DNA of 64,000 nt from Bacteroidota bacterium (GCA_947469885.1 CANIQT010000018.1:19568-83567), one strand, 5' to 3'; shown: positions 45,177 to 55,426, numbered from the stretch's first letter. Notes: generated from the letters alone by a model not told the origin. Numbers and translations: made by a program.

Positions 45177-46208
45177 TTACATAAATCTTACACTTGCACG
45201 TTTAGCATTTCTATGCCCAAAGAAAATTCCACGATAAGCAAGCATTATTTCAAAACCTCCAACCGAATGCGATGCCGGGGTAAGTCCTGAAATATTAACA
45301 TCGTAAGCTATAGAAGCCGAAATATCACCGTAATCGAAACGAGCTGTCACAAAAAATGCATCACGCAAACGGTAATAAGCTCCAAGGTGTAATGCGTTAT
45401 CGGTGGCGTGGTTGGTGTAATGCGACCGGTCGGAAAGCACAAACTTGAAACTCAAACCACCGTCAACAAGTAATGAACTTCCTTGCTGAGCAAACAATAG
45501 TGCGGGTTCTAAGGTAGTATTACTGGTTTCACTTAATTTGTAATTCACAATCCACTGAAATCCAATTTTTGGATAAAGTTTATCACGACCACCAACGAGA
45601 GAAACATTAGGGGCTGTGAAATGATGGAAAGAAAAGCCCATCGCACTGCGAAATAAATGGTCGGTATTGAAATTCCATACAATACCGGTCGACATATCCA
45701 CAAATCCAATAGCGCCTCCTCCAGGCTCATTACTTGGTAAAGCAGGGTTATAATTGGTTCCATCCCACTGACTATCCCATTTTAAAACCCCGAAAGTGGC
45801 AGATTTTGTTCCGTATCCTATTTCGTAACCTAAAGTTATATTATGTTTTTGTCGTCCACCAATAAATTTTGTAAATGAAACTAATATATTATAAGTATTA
45901 GTTTTTAAACGAACAGTTCCTTGGTTATCGTTGTTAAAGTTAATTCCAGCAGCAAAAAAATCCTGTTTTTTCATCTTCTTTTTAAATATAGGAGCATCCA
46001 AAGAAATAGTAAATGTTTTGTAAGGATTAGTAACTGTAAACCATTGCATACGGTAAAGCGTAAAAGCTCTAATATCACCATTAAAAACACCAGTGTTTCC
46101 AGGGTTCAGAGTAGTCGGTGAGCTGTAGAACTGAGAAAAATGCTGGTCCTGAGAAAAGGATAAAATGGATGTAAATACAGCTAATAAAAGTAATGTTATT
46201 TTTTTCAT
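45177..46208 (-). CDS. T9SS/gliding PorP/SprF family outer membrane protein
   Basis: A 343-residue outer membrane beta-barrel-like protein with signal peptide (ending LSFSQ). DQHFSQFYSSPTTLNPGNTG is the family N-terminus, and the end GFEIMLAYRGIFFGHRNAKR matches too. PorP/SprF proteins pair with large secreted proteins having a type B T9SS C-terminal domain and attach them to the cell surface. The next gene upstream encodes exactly such a protein. Confidence 0.9.
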   Translation of the reverse strand: MKKITLLLLAVFTSILSFSQDQHFSQFYSSPTTLNPGNTGVFNGDIRAFTLYRMQWFTVTNPYKTFTISLDAPIFKKKMKKQDFFAAGINFNNDNQGTVRLKTNTYNILVSFTKFIGGRQKHNITLGYEIGYGTKSATFGVLKWDSQWDGTNYNPALPSNEPGGGAIGFVDMSTGIVWNFNTDHLFRSAMGFSFHHFTAPNVSLVGGRDKLYPKIGFQWIVNYKLSETSNTTLEPALLFAQQGSSLLVDGGLSFKFVLSDRSHYTNHATDNALHLGAYYRLRDAFFVTARFDYGDISASIAYDVNISGLTPASHSVGGFEIMLAYRGIFFGHRNAKRASVRFM

Positions 46209-46251
46209 AATCTAAATTTTCTTTATAATTGTTGTTTAATATTTAATTTTA

Positions 46252-49200
46252 TTATCTGACTAATAGCAGACTTCCATTTTCTTTTTGTGTTTGACCATTA
46301 CAGAAAGTAACTGTCAATTCATAAACAAACGTATTTTCATTCATTAATAACCCGTGTAATCTACCATCCCAACCACTAGATTTTTGTTCATGGCTATCCC
46401 ATTCGGACGTTTCAAAAACTTTTTCACCAACTCTGTCAAACACTTTTAGATTCATGTATTGCACTCCTCTACCATGAACAACCAACTCGTCATTTATGTT
46501 GTCTGAATTAGGCGAAAAACCAGTTGGCATAAAATAAGTATAAATAGCAGTTATGGTAACCATTGTCGTATCGTCATCCGTACATCCGTTCACATCAGTA
46601 TAATGTACCCAATATTGTTCGCTCACAAGAGGGGTAACGGTTGCTGTTTGACAGGTGGAACATTCGATTGAACCTAACCAAGTACCCCACTGATAGGATG
46701 TTCCGGCAGGCATGGCTGTAAGATCAGTAGTTTCGCAGGTATTTACACTCGTGTTTCCTGTAATAAATACAGGAATTGGATTTACTACTGAAATATAGTT
46801 AGGCATGATAAGAGTATCGGCCCCGGTGGTGTTGGTTACAATTAAAATAACCGTGAATTGACCAATGGTGGAGTAACAAACACTACCAGGGTTTTGGGCG
46901 GTAGATGAAGATGGTACTCCTCCCGGAAACTGCCATAACCAGGTGGTGGGGTTGTTGGTACTTGCATCTGTAAATGTGGTACACCCACTCGTGCATATTA
47001 TTAGTGGAGTAGCAGTAAAGGCTGCTACAGGAGGAATACAAACTTGAACTGTTACTAAAGCAATAGCTGTATCAGAACAAGTACCTGTTGTACCTGTTAC
47101 GGTAAAGGTAGATGTTAAGGTAGGGGAGGCGGTTGCTGTATTAGAACCTGTGCTTGTGGCTCCTGCACTCCAAGTATAAGATGTAGCACCTCCGGCAACA
47201 AGATTAAATGAGGTGCCTGAGCAAATTGTACCAGAGTTAATAGTTACGTTTGGACTGGCATTTATAACTATAGTAGTGGTAGCTGAAACTGCGGGACAAC
47301 TCGTAGTTGCTGCAATGCTATTTGTAACGGTATAGGTACCCGCTGTACTTGTTCCCAAGTTGACTACCCCAGTTGTATTATTGATAGTCAATCCCGCTGG
47401 TGTAGCTGTAAATGTGCCTGCAGTACCAGTTATTGTGGGGTTGGCATTAGATGCGCTTTGACAAAAAGGTGTTCCGGGATAACTAAATGTAGCAGTTTGT
47501 GAGGAAACAATCACAATCTGTGATGTATCAACTGAATTCGGACAACCAACGTTAGTTATCGTATTGGTAACTGTATAAGTTCCTGGTGTACTCAAATTCA
47601 GAGTAACCGCTCCTGTAGAAGCCACCATAACCAAACCGGCAGGTGTTGAAGTGAATGTTCCGGCAATTCCTCCGTTTGTAAAAGTTGGAGAAGGATTCAA
47701 TCCGGTGGTACAATAAGGATTTCCGATATAACTGAAATCAGCATTTGGAGTTCCATTTATGGTTATTGTTGCAGGTGCAGTAGCTAAAGGGCAACCGCCT
47801 GATGCAGCAATAGTGTTAGTAACTGTATAGGTTCCGGGAGCAGAAGCCGATAAATCAACCTGTCCGGTAGTTGTACTTACAAAAGTTAAACCCGCTGGTG
47901 TAGCAGTAAAAGTTCCGGCACTTCCTCCTCCGCTAAATGTTGGCGAAGGGTCAGCAGCATTTTGGCAATAAGTGGTAGGGTTATAACTAAATGAAGCTAC
48001 AGGAGCAAGAGTAATTTGAATATTAGGAATTGTTAAACTGGTAGCACACGGACCAGGTGTTGTATAGGTAATAGAGTATGTACCCAAAGTTGAAGTAGCC
48101 AAATCAATTTCCCCAGATGTTGTATTTAAAAAATTTAGTCCAGCAGGTGATGAAGTAAATGTTCCGCCCAAAGTCCCTGAAATGGTAGGAACAGGATTTG
48201 TTCCGCTTTGGCAAAATGTGCTTCCAGCATAAGCAAATGTAGAATCCTGAGCAGCATTAATGGTGATAGTAGAATTGAAGGTTGCACTTGGACAACCACC
48301 AGCCCCAATAATATCATTGGTTACAGTATAAGTTCCTGGTGTGCTTGCTGATAAATCTACTTGCCCTGTTCCTGCACTAATAAAAACAAGTCCAACTGGT
48401 GTAGCAGAAAAATTACCTGCAAAACCACCTCCACTATACGTTGGTAATGGGTCAGCAGCATTAGCACAGTAGATGGAAGGAATATAACTGAAAGTAGCAA
48501 TTGCATTTCCGGTTATCTCAACTTGAGCAGTCATAGTGCTTGCACAAGGACCAGGAGTAGTATAAGTGATAAAATATATTCCTACAGCACTTGCTGACAC
48601 ATCTATCTGACCGGTAGTTGCATTCAAAAATACTAAACCAGCTGGCGAAGAAGTAAATGTTCCGCCTGCTACTCCGGTAATAGTTGCAGAAGGGTCTGCA
48701 CCTGCTTGACAATACGAAGAAGAAGAATAGAAAAATGTTGAATCCTGAGGAGCATTAATTGTTATATTAACTCCGTTATTACTTCCGGTAACTGGAGGAT
48801 TAGAACTAATAACTTGAATAAGATAATTTGTGCCTTGAGGAGTATTGCAGGGAATAGTACAGGTTATTACCCCTGCGTTTGCGCTACTGCTTAATGTTCC
48901 AATATTGGTTGGAAGTGCAAAACTTCCGCTCGCATCCGAAAGTTGAGCTTTGTAAATATTTCCTGCTACAAATGTTCCAGTGCTAGTAAAAGGAACATTA
49001 ATGGTGCTACAAGCACAAATACTAATTGGGTTAATAACTCCTGTTGTGATGGTGTTGGAAGCTGCAGGAACTGACAATGTTACATCATCAACTGCAAAAG
49101 AAGGGTCTGCACCAGCGCCATTGTCATCATTAAGCCAATGAAAAGCAATTTTTACGGTTGGGTTATTATCACAAGTATTAGGCAACAAAAAGGAATAAGC

Positions 49201-49830
49201 TGCCCACTTACCTTGCGCCCCACACATACCACTTGGGTTGGGGCTTGCCAGAAAATTCCAAGTAGCGCCATTGTTATCCGAATATTCCACAAAACCATAA
49301 TCAACTCCCAATTCACCCCCCATCATATAATTAAAATCAATGGTTATACCCACTTTTCCTGAACAATCAATAGTGGGAGATTCTGCTCTTTTATCGGTTT
49401 CCGTAGAAGGTCCTGTACCCAAAAGTGTACAAAATCCTCCTGAATCGTAAGCGGCACCACAATCGCCCCAAGTACAAAAAGCACTTGCACTTGGAGATTG
49501 CTGAATGCTGCCAATGTGCAAAGAGGCATTTGATGGTGAGGCTACCCCGCATCCAGAGGCGGCTCCACAGGAAGTACCACCAACACCTGCAGCGTTTCCA
49601 TTTTCTGCACAACTAACAAACCATTCGTTAGGTGTTACAGCAACACCGCAAGCAATAGGAACTCCTAGGTTTGTCATCGACCATGGACCATTAACGCCAT
49701 TATAAGAGCCTGCGTTACATAAAGTAGTACAGCCGTTATTAAAATTTTCTGTCCAAAAAATTTGTGAGTGTGCGCTTAGTGAAAAAAGAAGCGAAAATAA
49801 AGTAATTAATACTCTGTTTTTAATCTTCAT
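46252..49830 (-). CDS. Giant T9SS type B (gliding-motility C-terminal) surface protein
   Basis: From the ATG at 49830 the protein has 1192 residues; another ATG ten codons earlier is possible. Signal peptide ends SAHSQ. Residues about 30-260 form a jelly-roll-like adhesin domain. Then come about eight 80-residue PKD/Ig-like repeats with the pattern FSYxxTxYCxNAADPxPTFSGGGxAGTF. A PKD domain (FTDASTNNPTTWLWQFPGGV) and the gliding-motility C-terminal domain (YFMPTGFSPNSDNINDELVV, FDRVGEKVFETSEWDS, GWDGR) end it. It is adjacent to a PorP/SprF gene, its likely anchor. Probably a cell-surface adhesin. Confidence 0.88.
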   Translation of the reverse strand: MKIKNRVLITLFSLLFSLSAHSQIFWTENFNNGCTTLCNAGSYNGVNGPWSMTNLGVPIACGVAVTPNEWFVSCAENGNAAGVGGTSCGAASGCGVASPSNASLHIGSIQQSPSASAFCTWGDCGAAYDSGGFCTLLGTGPSTETDKRAESPTIDCSGKVGITIDFNYMMGGELGVDYGFVEYSDNNGATWNFLASPNPSGMCGAQGKWAAYSFLLPNTCDNNPTVKIAFHWLNDDNGAGADPSFAVDDVTLSVPAASNTITTGVINPISICACSTINVPFTSTGTFVAGNIYKAQLSDASGSFALPTNIGTLSSSANAGVITCTIPCNTPQGTNYLIQVISSNPPVTGSNNGVNITINAPQDSTFFYSSSSYCQAGADPSATITGVAGGTFTSSPAGLVFLNATTGQIDVSASAVGIYFITYTTPGPCASTMTAQVEITGNAIATFSYIPSIYCANAADPLPTYSGGGFAGNFSATPVGLVFISAGTGQVDLSASTPGTYTVTNDIIGAGGCPSATFNSTITINAAQDSTFAYAGSTFCQSGTNPVPTISGTLGGTFTSSPAGLNFLNTTSGEIDLATSTLGTYSITYTTPGPCATSLTIPNIQITLAPVASFSYNPTTYCQNAADPSPTFSGGGSAGTFTATPAGLTFVSTTTGQVDLSASAPGTYTVTNTIAASGGCPLATAPATITINGTPNADFSYIGNPYCTTGLNPSPTFTNGGIAGTFTSTPAGLVMVASTGAVTLNLSTPGTYTVTNTITNVGCPNSVDTSQIVIVSSQTATFSYPGTPFCQSASNANPTITGTAGTFTATPAGLTINNTTGVVNLGTSTAGTYTVTNSIAATTSCPAVSATTTIVINASPNVTINSGTICSGTSFNLVAGGATSYTWSAGATSTGSNTATASPTLTSTFTVTGTTGTCSDTAIALVTVQVCIPPVAAFTATPLIICTSGCTTFTDASTNNPTTWLWQFPGGVPSSSTAQNPGSVCYSTIGQFTVILIVTNTTGADTLIMPNYISVVNPIPVFITGNTSVNTCETTDLTAMPAGTSYQWGTWLGSIECSTCQTATVTPLVSEQYWVHYTDVNGCTDDDTTMVTITAIYTYFMPTGFSPNSDNINDELVVHGRGVQYMNLKVFDRVGEKVFETSEWDSHEQKSSGWDGRLHGLLMNENTFVYELTVTFCNGQTQKENGSLLLVR

Positions 49831-49860
49831 AGTAGAAAAAATTGTTATTGTTTTATTCAT

Positions 49861-50215
49861 GGTAATTTTAAAATAATAATTGTATCAAAGTTAATAATTT
49901 TTCAAGTGTTTTGGACTGCAAAATTAACTGCCAAAAGTAATAACATTTTTAATACTAAGGCAAACTATTCTAAAATAAAAAGGTGAAATTTTAACACTTG
50001 GTAGTTATCACAATTTTTAATTTAAGTTTTTCATCCATTAGTATAGATACACAAAATAGAAATATAGTTGCATGGAGTAAAAATGATTTTTAAAACATAG
50101 TTATTAACAATGTCTCAATTTTTGTTGATGAAATTTATTTAAAAATGTTCTTTAATCTGTAAATTATTTACATTTTTGCAATTGTAATTTTAAACCCAAT
50201 CTGAAAATTAACTTA
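49861..50215. other. Divergent intergenic region
   Basis: AT-rich gap between the giant adhesin and the 119-residue secreted protein. A minus-strand TAACTTTG box at 49886-49893 could drive the adhesin-PorP unit. Nothing else is visible. Confidence 0.45.
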
Positions 50216-50575
50216 ATGATGAAAACATTACTTTTAAAAGCCTTAATTTTCTTGATGTTTTTTCTTTTTATTACTAAATCAGGTATCAGTCAACAAAAGC
50301 CGGAAGTTAAACAATCAACTACCACTCAGGCTGGTTTCGAACGAACCGAACGAAAAGGTAATGAAGGTACCAAATGGGCTTGGGGAACAATGGGGCATGG
50401 AAGTTACGACCAAACCATAGAACTTTTTAAATCAGATGAGTTTTTTAAACCCGAAAAGGATGTACTCATGTATAAACAAGGACCACTTAAATACAGAGTG
50501 TTTACACATGCCAACATTAACTATATAGAAGTAGATTATGGTTTTGGTTATTACACATATATAACTAAGTCATAA
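50216..50575 (+). CDS. Secreted hypothetical protein
   Basis: A 119-residue protein with a signal peptide (ending GISQQ). The mature part includes KWAWGTMGHGSYDQTIELFK and FTHANINYIEVDYGFGYYTY. I do not recognise it. It precedes a glycosyltransferase gene by 64 bases and may be independent. Confidence 0.5.
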   Translation: MMKTLLLKALIFLMFFLFITKSGISQQKPEVKQSTTTQAGFERTERKGNEGTKWAWGTMGHGSYDQTIELFKSDEFFKPEKDVLMYKQGPLKYRVFTHANINYIEVDYGFGYYTYITKS

Positions 50576-50639
50576 ATTTTCTGTACATCATTTTTTTAAC
50601 ATTACAAAATTTTCATTTTTCCTTACAGTTGCCGCAATT

Positions 50640-51389
50640 ATGCTAAAAAACAAAAAAGTAATAGTTGTGTTACCTGCTTATAATGCAGCGCAAACCCTTG
50701 AAAAAACCTACAAGGAAATTCCATTTGATATTGTTGATGAAGTGGTTCTTGTTGATGATGTGAGTAAGGACGATACTGTTCAGGTGGCGAGCCGTATAGG
50801 TATCAAACATATTATCAGGCATCAGAATAACAGAGGGTACGGTGGTAATCAGAAATCATGTTATGATAAAGCATTGGATTTAGGTGGCGACATAGTTATC
50901 ATGCTTCATCCGGATTATCAATATACACCGCTACTTATCACGTCTATGGCAAATATTATTGCCAATGATTTGTATCCAGTTGTTTTTGGTTCACGTATTT
51001 TGGGCAAGGGGGCATTAAAAGGTGGAATGCCAATGTATAAGTATATTTTCAACCGATGCTTAACTCTTTCTCAGAATATTTTAATTAATCAGAAGCTTTC
51101 CGAATACCATACTGGTTATCGCGCGTTTTCACGCGAAGTGTTGGAAACAGTAAATTATGAAGCTAATAACGATGACTTTGTTTTTGACAACGAAATGATT
51201 TCTCAGATATTTATGGCAGGTTTCGAAATAGCTGAAATTACTTGCCCAACCAAATACTTTCCTGATGCGTCTTCAATTAACTTTAGCCGAAGCATGAAAT
51301 ACGGTTTAGGTGTTTTAAATGTTTCGTTCAAACATTTCTTTTATAAAATGGGACTTAATAAAAGTAAGATTTACGAAAAAAAGAAGTAA
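50640..51389 (+). CDS. Glycosyltransferase family 2 (polyprenyl-phosphate sugar synthase-like)
   Basis: A 249-residue GT-A enzyme. VVLPAYNAAQTLEKTYKEIP opens it, the metal-binding region is VDDVSKDDTV (about 38-47), then HQNNRGYGGNQKSCYDKAL, and the second Asp motif IVIMLHPDYQY. The end LSEYHTGYRAFSREVLETV is typical of dolichol-phosphate-mannose-synthase-like enzymes. No membrane tail. It is convergent with an ArnT-like gene (four bases), which would use a polyprenyl-linked sugar, so the two may act together. Confidence 0.8.
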   Translation: MLKNKKVIVVLPAYNAAQTLEKTYKEIPFDIVDEVVLVDDVSKDDTVQVASRIGIKHIIRHQNNRGYGGNQKSCYDKALDLGGDIVIMLHPDYQYTPLLITSMANIIANDLYPVVFGSRILGKGALKGGMPMYKYIFNRCLTLSQNILINQKLSEYHTGYRAFSREVLETVNYEANNDDFVFDNEMISQIFMAGFEIAEITCPTKYFPDASSINFSRSMKYGLGVLNVSFKHFFYKMGLNKSKIYEKKK

Positions 51390-51393
51390 TTAG

Positions 51394-53028
51394 TTATTTC
51401 GGCATTCGCTGTAAAAACACAAATCCGTTTTTTCGGTAAATCTCTTTCAACTCTTCATATCTCTTTTCAATTTCATCTGAATCTATATTTTTGCATACAA
51501 AATAGGTTGGTTTGTCGATTGGCCCACGGAGCAACCAATCCATATCAAAACTGTTTTTATTTAAAGGTTCTTTTTTATTTGAATAAAACAAATTTGCATA
51601 GCTTTTATATCCAATTGTTTCTGCATAACAGTCTTTGTCTTCTAGATACTGATAAAATTCGATTGCTGCCCGTTGCGAATACTGCTCTATTTTAGGAACA
51701 ATTATAATTGATGTCATACTTATAGTGAAAGTACTAATTATTAAAAGTCCTCTAATTCCATTAATTAATTTTTTTCTCCTAATCAGTAACAACATGATAA
51801 CCGTTCCAACTATTAATACAACCCCGATTAAACCTTCAAAGCCATTCCAATGGACATTTGTTTTTAAATTTTCAATCGCAAACGAATCATTAATAAAATT
51901 TAAAGCAATAATTTCCTGCTTATATTTATTGATTAGAGGTAAAGAAAAAATAAGAAGACCAATGATTCCTGAGACAATCAATATTAAAATTGAAGTTATT
52001 TTTTTCCATTGTAAATCTGCATTCATTATTTTGTAAATGGCATAAGACCCAAGATAACTTAATGGAAAGTAACATAATGATGAATAGTGTATTATTTTTG
52101 TTTTTACAATGCTAAACAAAATAAGAACGACAAAGAATAAAATCATCATCCATAATTTAAAATGCTTTTGAAAAGGTGTGTCCGAACTGTTTTTTTTAAA
52201 ACTTCGCAAAGCGAAAATTGAAACAGGGAAACAACCAATTAGCAGAACTAGCCAATGATAATAAAATGGACCTCCATGACCAGCATCTTCAGTATTAAAC
52301 AGTCTGACTTGGTATAAAAAAAATTCTTTTATTATTGCAGCATTTCCTGTAACAACAAGCATTAGAAACCACAGTCCACCAACAGACGCAATTGCAATTG
52401 TATAAAGAACAATTTGTTTCTTTGTTATTATTGGCTGAAATCTTTTTAACATCCAATATACTCCTGTGCATAAACCAAAAATCAATAAGGCTACCGGACC
52501 TTTTGTTAAAACTCCTAGCCCTATAAAAAGCGCTGAAAATATTAATAATCGTATAGATTTGTTATTTGTGAATAAGATAAAATAATAAATACCACAAAAA
52601 ATAAAAAGGTTGAACCAAGGGTCAATAATTCCTGATTTGAAATAAAAGTGAGGAAGCATAGAGCCAGCATAGGCGAATGCCCAAATAAATCCGAAACGTT
52701 TATCCACTGTTTTTTTTCCGATATTAAACAAAACTAACATCGTAACAATTCCGCAAATTGCATTGGGTAGGCGTGCAGCAAATTCATTAATTCCAAATAC
52801 CGACATTGATAGCGCCTGCATCCAGATAAACACTGGAGGCTTTTCCCAAAAGGGCTGGAAATTGATTTTTACCGAAAAATAATCATGCGTCACCAGCATT
52901 TCTCTTGCGCATTCTGCAAAATTTATTTCATCCCAGTCGAACAGGTGAACGCTCCCTAGGAATGGAACAAACAATATAAGTCCTGCAATTGCAATCAATG
53001 TATTGGTTTTTAATCCAACTAAATTCAT
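51394..53028 (-). CDS. ArnT-like GT39/GT83 membrane glycosyltransferase
   Basis: A 544-residue protein with about twelve membrane helices. The first periplasmic loop has the acidic motif HLFDWDEINFAECAREMLVT and FWEKPPVFIWMQALSMSVFG, typical of PMT/ArnT enzymes. It transfers a sugar from polyprenyl phosphate to lipid A, glycan or protein. The small soluble tail includes DWLLRGPIDKPTYFVC. It is followed upstream by a PAP2 phosphatase gene on the same strand, 14 bases away. Confidence 0.8.
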   Translation of the reverse strand: MNLVGLKTNTLIAIAGLILFVPFLGSVHLFDWDEINFAECAREMLVTHDYFSVKINFQPFWEKPPVFIWMQALSMSVFGINEFAARLPNAICGIVTMLVLFNIGKKTVDKRFGFIWAFAYAGSMLPHFYFKSGIIDPWFNLFIFCGIYYFILFTNNKSIRLLIFSALFIGLGVLTKGPVALLIFGLCTGVYWMLKRFQPIITKKQIVLYTIAIASVGGLWFLMLVVTGNAAIIKEFFLYQVRLFNTEDAGHGGPFYYHWLVLLIGCFPVSIFALRSFKKNSSDTPFQKHFKLWMMILFFVVLILFSIVKTKIIHYSSLCYFPLSYLGSYAIYKIMNADLQWKKITSILILIVSGIIGLLIFSLPLINKYKQEIIALNFINDSFAIENLKTNVHWNGFEGLIGVVLIVGTVIMLLLIRRKKLINGIRGLLIISTFTISMTSIIIVPKIEQYSQRAAIEFYQYLEDKDCYAETIGYKSYANLFYSNKKEPLNKNSFDMDWLLRGPIDKPTYFVCKNIDSDEIEKRYEELKEIYRKNGFVFLQRMPK

Positions 53029-53042
53029 TCGTCTAATATTGA

Positions 53043-53675
53043 TTAAATAATGGATTGGTGAGTCCAGTCATTACTTATTTTTCTTATAAAGTAATAGACA
53101 AGTAATGTTATTGTTACACCAATAACAGATCCTGCGTACACATCTTCAAAAAAATGCTGAGACAAGTAAATACGCGAGTAGCCAACAAGCAAAGCAATTG
53201 CAAAAAAAGTAAATTTTAATATTCTGCTCCGCACAATTAACGAAAGAGCGAAGTACAACGAAAAGGCACATGTACTGTGGCCGGATGGAAAACTATTGTA
53301 CAAATAATTATCTACTCCGGGAACAAGGTAGAGATCGTGGATTCCTTCAAAAAATTTTTTTGGACGAACAATATCTGCAAACAAAGTATGTTTGAGTACC
53401 TGTGTTATGAGTGCTGATATAATATTGGAAATACCAACAAAAAGCGCATCCTTGAAGTTTATTACTGTAAGTAATAATGAAATTATGAGTGCAGTTATCC
53501 CATCACCCAAAAAGGTGAAATAATTAAAGAATAAATCAAAAAACGAATTGTGAAACGAATTAAACTCCAGATGCTTTTCTGCCTTGGTGTTCATTGTTAT
53601 TAATACAATTCCCAATAAAATGAATATCAGATATGGAAACAGAAATGGGAAATTGGTTTTTAAAAAGACTTTCAC
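53043..53675 (-). CDS. PAP2-family membrane phosphatase
   Basis: A 210-residue membrane phosphatase. Signature motifs: KHTLFADIVRPKKFF, NSFPSGHSTCAFSLYFAL and SRIYLSQHFFEDVYAG, with about five helices. The start is a GTG. Substrates in this family are lipid phosphates such as undecaprenyl pyrophosphate, which would suit its place beside the ArnT-like gene. Confidence 0.85.
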   Translation of the reverse strand: MKVFLKTNFPFLFPYLIFILLGIVLITMNTKAEKHLEFNSFHNSFFDLFFNYFTFLGDGITALIISLLLTVINFKDALFVGISNIISALITQVLKHTLFADIVRPKKFFEGIHDLYLVPGVDNYLYNSFPSGHSTCAFSLYFALSLIVRSRILKFTFFAIALLVGYSRIYLSQHFFEDVYAGSVIGVTITLLVYYFIRKISNDWTHQSII

Positions 53676-53733
53676 AAAAAATAGCTTTCGCCTGATTTAA
53701 TGGCAGAGGTGAAAATTAACTATTAAAATTAAT

Positions 53734-54798
53734 TTAATAAGAACCTATAACGTGCAATAGTTTTTCCATTTGAGTATCCCAAAGTTTTTTGGAAGTATCT
53801 AAATCTAAATCTTCGTCAGCAAAATCAGTAATGATTAAAGATACATCATTAGTTGTTTTATCCACTTGAATACGAAATTCAAAATAGGTACCATCTGGCT
53901 TGTCGAGCCACTGAAGGCGGACAAATTCGTTTTCTTTGAAACCTATTAGCTTTGCTTTCTGTTCGCTTCCATCCCAAACAAATGTAAACACCCCTTCATT
54001 TAAACTTACGGCATCTGCAAACCATTCGACTAAGCCAGAAGGTGAAGTTAAAAATTCATAAAGTATAGCAACCGAAGTATTCATTAAATACTCAAGTGTA
54101 AACTTTCCTTTCGGTTCCTTTTTGGGAATAGCAACTTTCTTATTGTTTTCAGGCTTTGCCACTGTTAAAGAAGTCATCGGATTAACAAATGTCTTAAGTA
54201 TCCGTGGTTTCTTAGGCTGTGCCCGCATTTTTTTTGTTGCACGTAGTAACTGCTCTACCAATTCATCATGAATAATTTCTGGTTCGTCCTCTTCTCCCTC
54301 CTTTTTTTTACGTTTCCGTCCTCCTTTTCTTCTTTTATATTTTTTCTTTGGTTCCTCTAACGAATCATCGAAAAAAGGGGAATCAATAATATCATCTATT
54401 TTTTCTGATTCTTTCTTTAACTTTTTTGATTTCACCAATCCAGAGGAAGATTCTTTGTTAGGAATTTTTTTTACAATTCCAGAAGTCGTGGGTTTTAAGC
54501 TGCTTTTTTTAATTATTTCTTTCCCTGCTTTTTTAACTGGTCCAATTGTTTTTTTAGAAACAGTTTTTATAGCTTTGGTAATAACTTTTTTTGCTGTTGG
54601 TTTATCAACCTTTTTAACACTACTTTTTGCAATGATTTTTTTCTTCACTATCTGTTTTGCTGGTTTTTTAGTTACTGTTTTAGTCGAAGGTTTCATTTTG
54701 TCAGTTTTCTTCTCCTTCGCCTTTTTACCAGCGGATTTTAATTTAGAAGGCTTAATAACTTTTATTAGCTTCTTGTTTTTTTTTGTTTTTTTACTCAT
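53734..54798 (-). CDS. Lysine-rich protein with C-terminal START-like domain
   Basis: A 354-residue protein. Residues 1-205 are very Lys-rich and low in complexity (KKVDKPTAKKVITKAIKT), like histone H1-type tails, with a Glu patch near 150-165. Residues 230-354 form a START-like/SRPBCC domain: KFTLEYLMNTSVAILYEFLT, GLVEWFADAVS, KAKLIGFKENEFVRLQWLDK. The isolated domain is common in Bacteroidota; the basic extension here is unusual and might bind nucleic acid. Ligand unknown. Confidence 0.7.
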   Translation of the reverse strand: MSKKTKKNKKLIKVIKPSKLKSAGKKAKEKKTDKMKPSTKTVTKKPAKQIVKKKIIAKSSVKKVDKPTAKKVITKAIKTVSKKTIGPVKKAGKEIIKKSSLKPTTSGIVKKIPNKESSSGLVKSKKLKKESEKIDDIIDSPFFDDSLEEPKKKYKRRKGGRKRKKKEGEEDEPEIIHDELVEQLLRATKKMRAQPKKPRILKTFVNPMTSLTVAKPENNKKVAIPKKEPKGKFTLEYLMNTSVAILYEFLTSPSGLVEWFADAVSLNEGVFTFVWDGSEQKAKLIGFKENEFVRLQWLDKPDGTYFEFRIQVDKTTNDVSLIITDFADEDLDLDTSKKLWDTQMEKLLHVIGSY

Positions 54799-54912
54799 TT
54801 CTAATGCTTATTAAAACAATAATGGCGCAATATATATAAAAATATTTATTACTCGAACGTTGAACAGATAAAAATTATTAAAATCCTCTTTTAATAATGA
54901 AAATATAAACTG

Positions 54913-54920
54913 TATATTTG
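54913..54920 (+). promoter_or_regulatory. tRNA promoter -7 box
   Basis: TATATTTG lies about 100 bases upstream of the tRNA, giving a long leader; matches TAnnTTTG. Confidence 0.35.
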
Positions 54921-55022
54921 CGCCCTTAAAATTAAAAAACCTGGCATGGTTTGCTTTCTAGCCTTTGTCAGTGCAGTTTTGAGTGCTTTTAGAGTAGTTA
55001 GAAACTGAATAATAATAATAAT

Positions 55023-55096
55023 GGCGAGGTAGCTCAGATGGTTAGAGCGCAGGATTCATAACCCTGAGGTCAGGGGTTCGACTCCCCTTTTCGCTA
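55023..55096 (+). tRNA. tRNA with CAU anticodon (Met, possibly Ile2)
   Basis: A 74-base cloverleaf: acceptor GGCGAGG/TTTCGCT, D arm GCTC/GAGC, anticodon loop TTCATAA, T arm AGGGG TTCGACT CCCCT. The anticodon is CAT. The three G-C pairs of initiator tRNA are absent, so it is elongator Met or lysidine-modified Ile2. The acceptor has three G-T pairs and the CCA is not encoded. Confidence 0.85.
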
Positions 55097-55102
55097 CACT
55101 GG

Positions 55103-55135
55103 AAACCCTTGAGAAATCAAGGGTTTTGTTTTTTT
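55103..55135 (+). terminator. Terminator after the tRNA
   Basis: AAACCCTT, loop GAGAAATC, AAGGGTTT then TTGTTTTTTT. It closes the tRNA transcript. Confidence 0.75.
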
Positions 55136-55299
55136 ATAGGCTTTTGTCTTAACAAAATTTGCTCTGGAGTGCGGAATGGAGTGCGGAATAGAGTGCGGAT
55201 TATGCTCAAAAGTTTATTTTTTTGAGTATCTATATCAAGTACTATATTACTTCGGGAAATTAAATTTTTTACGTGTTTTAATAATTTGTTATCAAAAAG

Positions 55300-55400
55300 T
55301 ACGACTCTGGAGTGCGGAGTGGAGTGCGGAAATTGTTCCAAAAAAATATTTCATGGGAATCTTTGTCAATTGCTGAAATTCTGCTTTTGGGCTATAACCA
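55300..55400 (-). pseudogene. Remnant of a second integrase 3' end
   Basis: On the minus strand the stretch reads like the last codons of the integrase at 56069 (SAIDKxxxEIxxF/WN), followed by CGCACTCCACTCCGCACTCC. The GAGTGCGGA motif, which also ends the integrase (GGGGTGCGGAC at 56058), recurs at 55166-55197 and 55309-55330. Fits an older integration event next to the tRNA. Confidence 0.5.
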
Positions 55401-55426
55401 ATTCTCATTATACATTACAGCAAACA

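Noticed and set aside
55117..55341. 74-codon minus-strand frame after the tRNA
   Set aside because: It runs through the GAGTGCGGA repeats and the tRNA terminator.
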